The notes under the pieces: generated by a model
What the model saw: the letters and a program-made list of their open reading frames with translations, nothing else
What the model was told of the DNA's origin: nothing
The model's database searches: none
Translations under genes and position numbers: made by a program
Origin: Anoplolepis gracilipes
Taxonomy: Eukaryota > Arthropoda > Insecta > Hymenoptera > Formicidae
Direction of reading: 5' to 3'
Length of the DNA stretch: 64,000 nt
NCBI RefSeq assembly: GCF_047496725.1
Contig: NC_132979.1
Coordinates: forward strand, 11,821,001 to 11,885,000
Shown here: in pieces, positions 39,087 to 52,647 of the stretch
Numbering within the stretch: position 1 is the stretch's first letter
How the letters are laid out: each line of letters opens with the position of its first letter

Positions 39087-41520
39087 GATCGACAACGCAA
39101 AAAGTTTGGATGATCTCTTAAAAGAGTACAATTTCCGCGATTTTGAACAATTAATTCTTTCTATTGTAGATCGAATAAGATTTCGTAAAAAATACAACGA
39201 TTATGTATGACTTATTTTCATCTTTAAATTTTATGACATTTAAAAATTTTTTATTATGTTTATGTTATTATAATATTTATTTCACTTATTGTTAATTTTG
39301 CTTATTTATATTCTAACATACGGTAAAATATCTGACTTACAAAATTTTACAAGTACTTCAAATTCAGTACTTTTCCAAATAATTGATGACAATCTTAGAT
39401 AAAAATTAGAATAATGAATTATTAGAGATAGGAAATAAAAATAAATTGGAAACATTAAATAAAATATTATAAAATCCAACACATAACGTTTGCGAAGCAT
39501 TTCCAAAGAGTATAAAATTTGAGAAAGAAAAATTTTTAATTTAAAAGATATTTTGTCGAAAAATGCATATAGACAAACTCTTTTACAAATAAGTCATTAT
39601 GATGGATTTTTCACTACAAGATGTCAATCATTATTGTGTCATTAATTGATATTCATCTTTTGAATTTGAATATCAGGTAAATACATATTACTCTGTACAT
39701 CTTTTATTATAATTTGTTTATTTTAATGTTTATTTCATATTATCAAATGAGAGATCATATAAAATCTTTTTAAAAGATCGCTCAGAAACGATTTTAAACA
39801 AACTTCTCATGAAATCGTACAACTCTTTCCACATGACAGCAAAGAATTTCATAATGATATAAAATTCATTAATTCTACTAACTACTTAAAAAAAATAAAA
39901 AAATCAAGCTGAACAAAACATTTTTACCAACGCAGGTATTTTTATACAAAATTTGAATTATATTCAAAATTATTTAGAAACATCTGCAAAATATTGAATT
40001 GCAGTTTGTTTCGAAATTCTTTTAAACATTAAATTTGTATACGGACTTAGAAACGGAACAATACATTTGATTAATTCATAATTGACATTCTAAGGATGAA
40101 GTAATTAAAAAATGGGACGAGTTATATGAATTACGTTTAAATGATTGCACGATACAAATTATAAAATGTATTAATGATATAATAAAAAAGTAGTTGATAT
40201 TGACTTCTAATTTCGGATACGTATTGGTAATAATATGCTTAAGTTAAAAATACTAATCATGAAAGTGTAGAAATCTCAAATTTATATTATTAAATTGCAA
40301 TCATATATGAAATGTGTAGCTGATTAATTTTTTTGCACATATTTAGGTCGAAAGAGATTTTGATAGAAAATATCCGGGATGCAAAAATAGATTAATTTCA
40401 TCATGGACTTTAAAAAAATTTACAAGTTTTTAGAAAAAAATTTGTCAGGAAATCAACTCAATGAGCTTCTCATGCAATCGGAATCTGTGAATATAGGTAA
40501 ATATTTAGACCTTTTTTTTGCTCAGCTATTAATATTTATCTATTGAAACGTAATTAACAACAATAATAGACTTAGCAATGAGAGCCGTGCGCGGATGTCG
40601 ATGTGTAAAATTTCTTATTTAGAAATTAATTATTCTTCGTTTTAGAAATTAATTCTTTCGCGAAATTTGATTCGTGCACTGGGCACATATTTTACTTGGT
40701 GAGTTTCACCAAGTAATAGATTCTCATTTTTGAGAATTCTATATCCCTCTTTACCCCCCTAAAGAGATGTAGACGAGAAAAAATATCGGGACGAAGTCGT
40801 TGAATCGGGAATTAAACCCCCCCGAATCTTTCGCTTGCCGGGCGACTGCTCTTACCACTGAGCTATTCAGCCGTACACCGATACTTCTCTCGTCTATTTG
40901 TTTATAAACCTATTGATTGATAACCGAAAAACGCGATTTTTCAGCCCGCGTGAATTTAATAATTTGAAATACATAAGGCTCCGATATTTACAAACAACAA
41001 TAATAGACTTTGCAATGAGAGCCGTTCAAATTATGAAAGGTAATTGTTACATGTTTTTAAATATTTGATATAATAACTTTATAGATAGTAAAACGGTTCT
41101 TCAGATTTGAATTTTAGTAACTGTTTTAGCTCCTAAATCAACAAAAATTAGTATAAAATCTTCAGATCATAGAAGAGTGTGGAAACCTACAGTTTCTGAA
41201 AGCCGAGATGACATTCTTGTGCATTGCAAGATTAGTTCGATAATATATGTTTGTTATCAATATTTGTAGTTAAGAGATAATAATTATAATAATTTGTTAA
41301 TTTTTTATGTTAGTAAAATGCAATTTAATATTTCTTTTTTTTTAGATATCAGGAGATATTGAACAAATCTGTATTAATGAACTAAACAAAATGTCCCAAA
41401 TGAATCTTGCATGAACAATGCAGCCGTTTATTATTGTTGTTAGACCCAAAATAACTTTAATCGAAAAAGTATACGTGCGTTTCAATAAAATAATATATAA
41501 AATGTCATTTGTATTAAAGC
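39087..41520 (+). pseudogene. Decayed multi-exon gene, unknown family
   Basis: Several short stretches look like exons on the plus strand. 39,089-39,208 follows TAAGTAG and reads RIDNAKSLDDLLKEYNF before a stop. 40,403-40,495 starts MDFKKIYKFLEKNLSGNQLN and ends at a GTAAAT donor. 41,115-41,240 follows TTTTAG and includes DHRRVWKPTVSESRDDIL. 41,345-41,515 includes ISGDIEQICINELNKMSQM, a stop, then PFIIVVRPKITLIEKVYV. The last two recall insect genes that exist in many transposon-linked copies, but I cannot name the family. Frames do not join throughout, and a tRNA-like retroposon sits in one putative intron. Confidence 0.35.
40556..41025 (-). mobile_element. tRNA-like retroposon with 33-bp direct repeats
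   Basis: A 404-bp insert (40,589-40,992) is flanked by the direct repeats 40,556-40,588 and 40,993-41,025, 33 bp with one mismatch. On the minus strand the middle (about 40,875-40,790) has an A-box-like TAGCTCAGTGGTAAGAGC, an anticodon arm with loop CCGGCAA and a B-box-like GGGTTTAATTCCC, so a pol III promoter is likely. About 110 bp of non-tRNA sequence precedes and 200 bp follows it. An internal tRNA position and no A tail differ from ordinary SINEs. Confidence 0.65.
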
Positions 41521-41589
41521 CGTTTTGACGTACTTGTTAAAATATTTATCATTTTCAACACATGTTACTCGAAAGAATGTGAGAATTTT

Positions 41590-41760
41590 TGGTATTTAAT
41601 TCAAGGAGCAACTATAAATGTTTTACAAGATATTTTGTATTTTATGTCAAAATATTGTAACTTTTGAGCCTCATAACTCGAAACAAACTTAATGAAAAAA
41701 TACTTTATTATAGGTAGTGTTTTGAAAAACTCTCGAGGTATATATATACCTAACTTTACA
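41590..41760. repeat. Fragment of the 42.7-kb foldback family
   Basis: ACAAGATATTTTGTATTTTATGTC, the run from TGTAACTTTTGAGCCT onward and GAAAAACTCTCGAGG closely resemble the inner arm of the palindrome at 42,678-43,557, so this is a truncated relative. No ends are kept. Confidence 0.6.
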
Positions 41761-42520
41761 TTCTTAATGTGTTTTCTCGACAAATAAATACTTATATTAT
41801 ATTAAATTGTTAGCTTTTTAAGCCTTATGACACTATTTAATTTTATTATTTATAGAGAGCTGTTTTACTTGATTATATTTATATATATATAGTGCAAAGC
41901 TTTTTATAACAACACTGTCACTCCTCTTGACACCGTCGTGACGATTAGTCATAAATTATAATTGCTGAGGAGAGTGCTACCAATACTTAGTCGATTTATA
42001 ATTTCATCTTACCGCATCGTAAGTTACCATGATTTTTGTCTTGCTTAAAGTTTTTTGTGCCGTCTACGCAATTTTAATTTTGTTTTAAATTGAATTAATT
42101 TTTACTTGTTTACTTAACTTTGTTTGTTTTCTTAATTTTCTTAATTTTGTTATGTTACATGATCGTTTTTTAAATAAGTTATTCCAATGTCACTGACTGA
42201 TATAATTTGTTAAATTTAAGACATCATAGTTCTTTAATTATCATTGCGAATCCTGCGTTTGACCTTGCACAATTTTTGTACATTTTACAGAACGGTTTGC
42301 CATGCGTGCCTCTGACTTGTGCATTCCTTCTATCCACAACTTATTTAATAACAGATCATTGATTTGGTTTCGCACCGTGAGTCCGTTACACATATCGACT
42401 CGACTACGTTAGTACAGTCTGACTTTCCGATTGCGGTACTATGTATTTATTAAACTTTTAGTCAACCTTTGCTAATATGTTTAATTCTCTTTCCGGTTTT
42501 TTTTAATTATGATTTATTAT
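41761..42520. other. Noncoding region, no gene seen
   Basis: Sequence of mixed composition with no open frame of note. The 3' part may belong to the Penelope-like fragment described next. Confidence 0.4.
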
Positions 42521-42524
42521 TATA

Positions 42525-42580
42525 TGAGCGCTGAAGATGACCCAAAGAAGGATCGAAACGTCCGTCATCATCCATTCACT
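42525..42580 (+). other. Penelope-like terminus motif, weak hammerhead candidate
   Basis: GCGCTGAAGATGACCC...GATCGAAACGTCCGTC has the CTGANGA and GAAA boxes found in hammerhead ribozymes in Penelope-like element termini. Stem II pairing is poor as read and stem I would need an internal loop, so catalytic activity is doubtful. No reverse transcriptase is nearby. Confidence 0.25.
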
Positions 42581-42677
42581 ATTTAAATTTGTTATATATC
42601 GCTATATTTTGCCAAACTTAAATATTAATTTGGTTTATATATATATTTTTTTTTATAACATAAATTTGATTTATATA

Positions 42678-43557
42678 CAGGGTGGACCATTTTAATCCAT
42701 CCAGTCGAATATCTCGAAAACCAAGCCCGGGAGAGAAAAATATTTCAGACAAAAGTTGTATGGTTTCGAGGGGGCCCATTAGATGGTACCATTGGTTTGA
42801 CCTTGAAAAATCATTTAAAGGTCGCGTGAAGGTCACTTCAAGTTTTTTAAATGGAACACCCTATATATTTTTACATATTCTTGTAGCTCATCTCGAGAGC
42901 TTTTCAAAACACTTATGACAAAGTATTTTTCATTAAGTATTTTTTGAGTTATAAGGCTTCAAAGTTGCAGTAATTTGACATAAAATACAAGATATCTCGT
43001 AAAATATTCATTTCTTGATTATCTTACTTTAATACTTTTATGCACAGAATAATGAGACGAATCAATTGGTGTAAAGAAAACACATAATTATGTTAAAGTA
43101 AAAATGTGTAACTGTTAGTTGCAAATTCAGATTTTTACTTTAACATAATTATGTGTTTTAATTATACCAATTGATTCGTCTCGTTATTCTGTATATAAAA
43201 GTATTAGAATAAGATAATCAAAAAATGAATATTTTATGAGATATCTTGTATTTTATGTCAAAATACTGCAACTTTGAAGCCTTGTAACTCAAAAAATACT
43301 TAGTGAAAAATACTTTGTCATAAGTGTTTTGAAAAGCTCTCGAGATGAGCTACAAGAATATGTAAAAATAAATAGGGTATTCCACTTAAAAAACTTGAAG
43401 TGACCTTCACGTGACCTTCAAATGATTTTTCAAGGTCAAACCAATGGTACCATCTTATGGCCCCCTCGAAACCATACAACTTTTGTCTGAAACATTTTTC
43501 TCTCCCGGACTTGGTTTTCGAGATATTCGACTGGATGAATTAAAATGGTCCACCCTT
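42678..43557. mobile_element. 880-bp palindromic foldback transposon, mariner-type ends
   Basis: CAGGGTGGACCATTTTAA at the left and its complement at the right border arms of about 430 bp that meet near 43,115 with only a short loop. TATA flanks suit a TA target. Motifs such as TTCAGACAAAAGTTGT and CTTCAAGTTTTTTAAATGG also occur near the mariner tail at 46.1-46.3 kb, so it may derive from that lineage. No transposase. Related pieces: 41.6 kb and 51.3-51.9 kb. Confidence 0.88.
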
Positions 43558-43854
43558 ATATATACATACAATATATAAATATTAATTATTTTTTTATTAT
43601 TTAATTATTACACCTTTTTTTAAATTTTATTTACTCAAATATTTTTTCTTTACGTTTAATTTACCCACCGCTAACCCGCTATTATTAGCTCTCATTCAAT
43701 TTTTTTAACTTTTTAATTTACAAAATTTCTCTGTATTATATATATTTTTTAAAACATTTTTCACTTCCTTCAACTAGTACAATTTTTTTAATTTCTCAAT
43801 TTACAAAATTTCTCTGTATATTATATTTTTTGTAAAACATATTTTACTTCTTTC
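43558..43854. other. AT-rich spacer
   Basis: Contains two similar T-rich stretches with ACAAAATTTCTCTGTAT (about 43,721 and 43,803), a short degenerate duplication. No gene. Confidence 0.5.
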
Positions 43855-43995
43855 AATTAGATGTCCTTGATTACTGAATTCACCAATCTTAAATTTTACA
43901 CTTTCCCTTTTGGTTGCTCTAGAAAATGCCACATAAAGTTTGACCATGAGCAAATGCAGGATGTAGCAAAAAAAATTCCAACTTTTTCTAAACTT
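43855..43995 (-). pseudogene. Helitron helicase C-terminal fragment
   Basis: On the minus strand PAFAHGQ is followed after a one-base shift by LYVAFSRATKRESVKF. This is the last helicase motif (FxHGQLYVxxSR) of Helitron/PIF1-type helicases. Only about 45 residues are left and the rest of the protein is absent. It indicates an old rolling-circle element on this strand. Confidence 0.55.
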
Positions 43996-44109
43996 TGTTC
44001 TTAAGATTTATTGTCATAGCAAATGACACTCAAATAGGAAAATGTCAAAACATTCCAATCACATTGGAATACAAATAAAAAAAATTTTTTTCAAAAAAAC
44101 ATAGCCTTA

Positions 44110-44935
44110 TCTACGATAAAATGTGGGTGGGCGAAACTTAAAAAAAACACATAGCAGCCTTTTCCGAAAAATTTGCGAAATTTTGGTACCAATTTCGTGA
44201 AAATCGGTCCATAAATGTGCATGCGCGTAGATGGATGCGTGGGTGGACGAAATTTAAAAAAAAACACATAGCAACCTTTTCTGAAAAAATTGCGAAATTT
44301 TGGTACCAATTTCGTGAAAATCGGTCCATAAATGCGCATGTGCGTAGGTGGATGCGTGAAAAATCACATAGCAGCCTTTTCCGAAAAATTTGCGAAATTT
44401 TGGTACCAATTCCGTGAAAATCGATCCATAAATGCACATGCGCGTGGATGGATACGTGGGTGCATGCGTGGGTGAGCAAAACCTAAAAAAAAACCACATA
44501 ACAGCTTTTCCCGAAAAATTTCCAAAATTTTGATACCAATTTCTTGAAAATCGGCCCATAAATGCGCATGCGCGTGGGTGAATGCGTGGATGGGCAAAAA
44601 CAAACCCCACAGCAGCCCTCTCCGAGGAATTTGCGACATTTTGGTACCAATTTCGTGAAAATCGTTCCACAAATGTAGAAGTGTCCATAAATGCGCATGC
44701 GCGTGGGTGGACGCGTGGGTGGGATGAAAATAAAAAAAAATCACCTAATAGTCATCTCTTAAAAAATTGCGAAATTTTGATACCAATTTCATGAAAATCG
44801 ATCCATAAATGCGCATTTGCGTGGGTGGGGAAACTTAAAAAAACCACATAGCAGCCTTTTCCGAAAAATTTGCGACATTTTGGTACCTATTTCACGAAAA
44901 TCGGTCCACGAATGTGGAAGGAGTTCGCGGTCAGA
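44110..44935. repeat. Degenerate tandem repeat, 100-135-bp units, about seven copies
   Basis: Units share TTTCCGAAAAATTTGCGAAA, TTTTGGTACCAATTTCGTG and AAATCGGTCCATAAATGCGC. The TCGGTCC-type marker occurs near 44,205, 44,321, 44,421, 44,551, 44,662, 44,798 and 44,902. Spacing varies, so copies have gained and lost pieces. The open frames on both strands with repeating RFSRNWYQNF or FRENRS words are repeat translations. The array ends in a GGTCAGACATACAGACGGACGC stretch. Confidence 0.85.
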
Positions 44936-44980
44936 CATACAGACGGACGCTACTTATATATATAGATATATACATACATA

Positions 44981-45011
44981 CTAGCTTTTTGGACCGCGCT
45001 TCGCGCGGTCC
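44981..45011 (-). repeat. Helitron-like 3' terminus (hairpin and CTAG)
   Basis: On the minus strand GGACCGCGC-GAA-GCGCGGTCC forms a 9-bp GC stem (45,011-44,991), followed six bases on by CTAG at 44,984-44,981 and then T. A GC hairpin just before CTRR with insertion next to T is the mark of a Helitron 3' end. The body would lie to the right, but the long LTR starts 80 bp away. Confidence 0.6.
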
Positions 45012-45091
45012 TCACTAGCTACTTACATATTTATGAACCGATTTTCACTAAATTTATATCAAAATATTATAAATTTTTTGAGGATAACTAC

Positions 45092-45700
45092 TGTTACGTC
45101 CAGGCCCGTAGAGAGGATGGGTCAGAGGAAGGGCGTAACGAGAACTGTTCCGATGTTAAAAGTCTTATCGACGAGTGACTCGGTCGAGCGAGCTGCAGGT
45201 TAGCAAACAGCTAAACGACGGGTGTCGTTATTACTCTGTTATGCGAACACTCTCTCTCTCGGTGGTCCCTTTTTGGTAAGAGAATCGAATCTCTTTTACG
45301 CGGGACGGGACCTTGTGTGATCTTTCGCGTGGAGGGAGTGAGGGAGTTAAATAAGTTTACCGATCATTTAATTTTTAAATTAACATTTATTCAATTGATC
45401 CCTACCATTATACATATAACTTTATTGATATTATCAAATCCGCCTTAAAATTATTTGTATGAGTGTGTGTGTGTGTTTGTGTGTGTGGATTGCGGGTGTT
45501 ACATAAGTACGGAGGTCATCAACCAGAAAAGAAGGGGAACGAGTGCGATTCTAAAGATTTTATTCTGGTTGGTATTTGTACAATAGTTTATAATAAGAAA
45601 AAAAAATAATAATAAAGATTTACGAACAGTGTTATGTATGTTACGGCGCGATTTCGCACACGGTCGTGTCGTCCGATCTATGGTCTCGGTTGGCTCGCGA
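45092..45700 (-). mobile_element. Long solo LTR-like element, copy C, inverted and truncated
   Basis: Starts TGTTACGTCC and matches the reverse complement of the 3' part of copy A, including the CTCGGTCGAGCGAGCTGC and GTGTTACATAAGTACGGAGG stretches and the GTGT microsatellite. It breaks off at about 45,699 after GGCTCGCGA, where the mariner transposase sequence begins. Confidence 0.85.
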
Positions 45701-46345
45701 ACGGTTGCCCAGCTCACTATTCGCGTAATGCACGCCAAATAATAAATCAGAAATACGCTAGTCGCTGGATAGGTCGGGCAGGTCCAGTTAACTGGCCGGC
45801 GAGGTCGCCTGATTTAACACCGTTAGATTTTTACTTATGGGGCCACCTTAAAGAAAAAGTTTATCACGATCGACCAATCACACCAGAAAACATGAAAGAG
45901 CGAATCCGAAATGCCTGTCGCGATATCCGTCCAGAGATTTTATTATTAGTGCATCAATCTTTTATTAATCGCATTAACAAGTGTTTGGAAATGAAAGGCC
46001 ATCATTTTGAGCATTTATTGTGATACATTTATTTTATTCGTTTCGAATAAAAATCGGAATTACTTCATACAATATCTCCGAAAGTAATGATTAAATAAAA
46101 AAATGTTTCAGACAAAAGTTAATTGTTTTTTTACGTAGAATATGCTTCTGCCATAAAAAATATAGGTTTTCATTTGAAAAAACAAAGTTGACCTTGAAAT
46201 CACCTTGAGGACGTTCACCAAATGAAAAAGGAATCATGCCATTTTACTCGTCCTCAGAATTCATTCGACACGTGTTTCAGCGATTTTTGTTTTTCCTCTT
46301 TGTTTTCGAGTTACTTCGATGTCTCAAGTTAAATGGGACACCCTA
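45700..46345 (+). pseudogene. Mariner/Tc1-type transposase C-terminus and 3' end
   Basis: From about 45,700 the frame reads NGCPAHYSRNARQ, then PVNWPARSPDLTPLDFYLWG, with the second and third catalytic acidic residues in SPDLTPLDF, and ends KGHHFEHLL at 46,023. The N-terminal DNA-binding part and first Asp are missing because copy C of the long LTR abuts. The 3' untranslated part ends in a TGGGACACCCTATA-type terminus at about 46,345. About 105 residues remain and are uninterrupted, so loss is recent. Confidence 0.75.
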
Positions 46346-46359
46346 TACAATATATACAA

Positions 46360-46369
46360 TATACAATAT

Positions 46370-46424
<55 letters not shown>

Positions 46425-46460
46425 CAAATTTATATTATATATATATATATATAAATCAAA
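46360..46460. repeat. TA microsatellite
   Basis: A run of TA with two AAATCAAATTTATA interruptions. Confidence 0.9.
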
Positions 46461-46571
46461 TTTATATTAATTAATATATAAATATTAAGTATCTTTAAGT
46501 TAAGTATGATTAAATAAACTGTATAATTAAATTCTTAAAATTTGCATTTTTAAACGATATATTATTTGCAG

Positions 46572-48830
<2,259 letters not shown>

Positions 48831-50440
48831 TTTTCATTTTTATTTTAAAATATTTGATTTTTTATTCCACGAGTTTATTTTCTATGGTATTTAATACATG
48901 AAATTAATAATTATATAATTAATTCAAATTAAAATAGTATATTTATATAATATCAATAATTACTTTATATAATATTTATATTATTTTAAATACTTATTTT
49001 TTAAATGTATTTAAGTGATTAAATTCTTACATTTATTTAATTTCAGTTACAATTTACAAAAGTCTAGTTAAAATTTATAAAGTTTTTAAAATATTTTATT
49101 ATAAAATACTTTACAGTATATATGTATATATATATTGTATATACAGATATAAAATAATTATTTTTTATTTTAGTATTATCGATACAAATATTTATATATT
49201 ACGTAATACTTTTATTATGCTATGATAATAAGAAAGATGTTTTTTTTTGCTTCATCTATGTTTTGTATCAAATATAATATTTTTCATAGAAAGTTTGTAA
49301 TCTTCAATTTATATTACTTTATGTTTTGTATAAATGTTAAATTAAAATAATAATTATTTTAATAAATTGTGAGTTATATTTATACAATTAAATAAATAAA
49401 TGTATTAATTCATGTATTATTTCATGAAGTGTTATTATTACGTCCATTTCAATTCCGATTATATATGTATAGTCGGCGATTATGTATAATATAATTGTTA
49501 ATAGTAAATCTTTTAACAACATAACTTTGTTTACTTTAATCTATTTTTACGTATAATATAGTAACATAACAATATATATTATCCTTAAAAATTTTAAATC
49601 GGTATATTAAGTAGTTAAAAGTTTTGCTATTGACTATAAATATATTATTGTGTATGTAGCTGTAAATATATTATAGTAATATACCATATATATAAAATTT
49701 AAATACTATTTCCACAAAATGTTTATGATACAATATCAATAAATGTTTCTATAATGTTTGATATGTAAATATCTGAATGCGGACATAACTGTTTATGTTA
49801 CCTCTCTAAAATGTTTCTGTATACATCTCTAAAACAATTCACGTTACAAAGAACCATTATTGAAACGTATTAAATACGTTACTTTGTATAGTGGATTATT
49901 CCTTCAATTTTTAATTCTCTTTTTGGAGTAATAAATAAATAATATATATTTCTAACTAATAATATATATTTATAATAATATGCATTTATAACAATTTAGT
50001 TCTAAAACTCTCGTAAAGGAGTGCAAAAAAAGGAAGAAACTGAGAACAAGAAAAGCCAATTGAAAAAAAAGAAACCAGATCATTTCAACCAAACATCCAA
50101 CAAAGAAACGATCTCCTTTAAAATGTTTGCAACATTTATTTTTCGAGAAAAGATATTTTACTAAGACATTCTAAAACAAATTTGAAACACAAAGAAAGAT
50201 ATATAAAAACTATTAAAATTTTTTTAAAAAGTTTAGAAAACGAACAAAGAAATGGATTTACAAAGTTTCAGTTGTGGCGGAAAAACATTTTTAAGAGATG
50301 ACATCATCCCTCATTATATATAAAACGGCTTTTTACTTTTCTCGCTATATCTCGAAAATGATTAGAGATATCAAAAAATATTTTATACAAAGCTTTTTTT
50401 CGTAAAAACTGCTTTATATATCGGGAGTAATTTTATCTTT
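48831..50440. other. Very AT-rich region, no gene seen
   Basis: Long stretches of T/A with no open frame worth reporting and no repeat borders. A purine-rich stretch at 50,015-50,090 is not coding-like. Confidence 0.6.
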
Positions 50441-50441
50441 T

Positions 50442-50442
<1 letters not shown>

Positions 50443-50486
<44 letters not shown>
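50443..50486. repeat. TA microsatellite
   Basis: A plain TA run that closes the AT-rich block before a GC-richer island. Confidence 0.9.
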
Positions 50487-50490
<4 letters not shown>

Positions 50491-50517
50491 CTGTGCAGAT
50501 AACTCACCGGCACAATA

Positions 50518-50950
50518 CACGTTCACGAAAGTCCTGGAGTCCGACATATCCGTCCTGTTCCTGAGTTCATTAGCTGTCTCTGCTCGTTATCCGCATGGGT
50601 TCCTCTCGCTTCCTCATTCAGGTGAAATCCAGTTCTATAGAAATACAAATTATAAATCATAAGAAATTGACTAATTTCCAAATTGAATGTAAAAAGAATA
50701 TGATTGAATTTGTTACTAACTTACAATTCTGTTGTAGGATTCGCCTCAATCAAGTGCTCACACCAGACTGACTGCGGATCCTTCTATCCCGAATCGATAG
50801 CCTGATCAATCCTGCGCACACGGGGTGCGTAATTATGGCCAATTATGTAGCGACACGTCATCTCGCTGGCGAGTCGCGTGCTCACGAAAGTATCGAGAGT
50901 GTACGTACCCCCGATTATGACACGCCAAATCTGTCGGAATTCCTTCGAAG
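50518..50950 (-). pseudogene. Candidate spliced gene fragment, unknown family
   Basis: A GC-richer island with two exon-like pieces on the minus strand. The upstream one ends at 50,725 with a GTAAGT donor. A 90-bp intron ends in TTTCTATAG and the second exon (50,634-50,518) ends at a GTGAGT donor. Reading across the splice gives one frame that includes SEMTCRYIIGHNYAPRVRR, VWCEHLIEANPTTEL and then GFHLNEEARGTHADNEQRQ. One TAG interrupts it at 50,784-50,786, and the frame stops just before the last donor. I do not recognise the protein. Upstream limits are unclear. Confidence 0.35.
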
Positions 50951-51177
50951 GACTCTTTGTTGAGATCGAAACCTTCTATTTCGATCGCAAATATTATCCA
51001 GAATCCATCGCTGATGATTACAATCAGTCGCGACACGCCAATTTCTTCGCCAGAAGAGTTCGTAGGACGCCTCTTAAGGGTGCGATTTTGTGCAGCCCTG
51101 GTTTCTTGCGCGAGAATCGTTCGATGGTCTGTGGATTTTGCGCATTCTGGTTCTTTCCGATCACGCCGTGTCGGGCT

Positions 51178-51207
51178 GATCCGCGCCAGTTAAATCGCTT
51201 TTTCATG

Positions 51208-51251
<44 letters not shown>

Positions 51252-51278
51252 CATGAAAAAGCGATTTAACTAGCGCAG

Positions 51279-51281
<3 letters not shown>
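51178..51281. repeat. Hairpin of 33-bp arms around a TA repeat
   Basis: GATCCGCGCCAGTTAAATCG through TCATGTTA (51,178-51,210) is repeated inverted at 51,249-51,281 with two mismatches; the 38-bp space is pure TA. Flanked on the right by another TA run. Either a small foldback element or a cruciform-prone duplication. Confidence 0.85.
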
Positions 51282-51315
<34 letters not shown>

Positions 51316-51324
51316 AAAATAAAA

Positions 51325-51877
51325 TATTCACTTTCCGATTATCTTACCCTAATACTTTTATGAACAGAATAATGAGACAAATCAATTGGCGTAATGAAAA
51401 TTCATCATTATGTTAAAGTAAAAATATGTAACTGCTAGTTGCACATTCAGATTTTTTCTTAAAGATAACTATGTGTTTTCTTTAGACCAATTGATTCGTC
51501 TTGTTATTCTGTGCATAAAAGTATTAGGGTAAGATAATCGAAAAATGAATATTATACAAGATATCTTGTATTTTATGACAAAATATTGCAATTTTTAAGC
51601 CTTATAATTCGAAAAGTATTTAATGAAAAAATATTTTATTATAATGTTTTGGAAAGCTCTCGAGGTCAGCTACAAGGATATGTAATAAAAAATGGGGGGT
51701 GCCATTTAAAAAAATTGAGGTAACCTTCACGTGACCTTCAAGTGACTATCCAAAGTCAAACCAATGGTACCATTTTATGGCTTCCTCGAAACCATACAAC
51801 TATTATCTGAAACATTTTTCGATATTTCGCTCAGTTTACGAGAAAATTGACCGTACTGTTTAAAATGGCCCACCCTG
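51325..51877. mobile_element. Truncated copy of the foldback transposon
   Basis: Matches the central and right part of the 42.7-kb palindrome (ACCAATTGATTCGTCTTGTT, AAGCTCTCGAGGTCAGC, CCTTCACGTGACCTTCAA) and ends TAAAATGGCCCACCCTG next to TATA. The left arm is cut short at about 51,325, where a TA microsatellite begins. More diverged than the intact copy. Confidence 0.8.
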
Positions 51878-52437
51878 TATATATATATATGAACATACAC
51901 CAAATAAATAGCGCACGTTACGCGCGCTTGTGGTGGTCTAAGTCTTCTAAAGAAATTTAATTATGTTAATAGAGTTTTAATTAGTAGAATGTAATGATTT
52001 TGTTTTGGAATATGTTCAACAAATAAAATCCAAAGATCCGTAAGGATTCTCGCGAATAATAAACAAATAACAATCCTTCCATGAGTTGATATTTTTCTTA
52101 TAAATTTTCATTTTCTAACAATTATTTGTAAGAAAAATATATGTTAAATTATATTCTATATATTTATAATAATAAGAACTAAGAATTCAGAACACAAGGA
52201 ACAACAAATTAATAGAACAATTATAGTTATCTATAAGATGAGTCCACAAAGCACTTCAGCAATTATAAGATAAGATATTAGCTCTTTATATAAATTGTGT
52301 TATTAAATAATTTGATAGCGTGCTAAAAAATGATCTCTTGAAGATGTATACAGTATAAATCTAGTAAATACAATAATAAATATTAAGTTAGACTTGCTAT
52401 TTTAATACAGAGATGAAACATAAAATGATGAGCAATA
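51878..52437. other. AT-rich spacer, no gene seen
   Basis: A CGTTACGCGCGCTTGTGG patch at about 51,916 is the only GC-rich piece, and it has no recognised ends. Confidence 0.5.
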
Positions 52438-52647
52438 TTGAGTACGCTATATTAAACTTTGATAGCTTAAAAACTTAAAAACTAGTGTGATCGTCATAAT
52501 GTACTTGAAAAATATACCAATAAAGTATTATCCGTATAATACTTTATTCATTAAGTAATATAGAGTCAAGAATTTTAATTCAAAAATATTGGAATCACAC
52601 TAGTTTTTAAGTTTTTAAACTATCAAAGTTTGATATAGCGCACTCAA
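52438..52647. mobile_element. Small foldback element (210 bp)
   Basis: Arms of 54 bp (52,438-52,491 and 52,594-52,647) are inverted complements with about four mismatches and share AAAAACTAGTGTGAT. The loop contains a second small palindrome, AAAGTATTATCCGTATAATACTTT. No coding capacity or clear target duplication. Confidence 0.8.

Noticed and set aside
40790..40880. Functional tRNA on the minus strand
   Set aside because: A and B boxes are recognisable but the acceptor stem is missing, the base before the anticodon is not T and the sequence sits inside a retroposon.
44091..44794. Multiple frames with repeating RFSRNWYQNF or FRENRS words
   Set aside because: Produced by the 100-135-bp tandem repeat; no start, end or homology logic.
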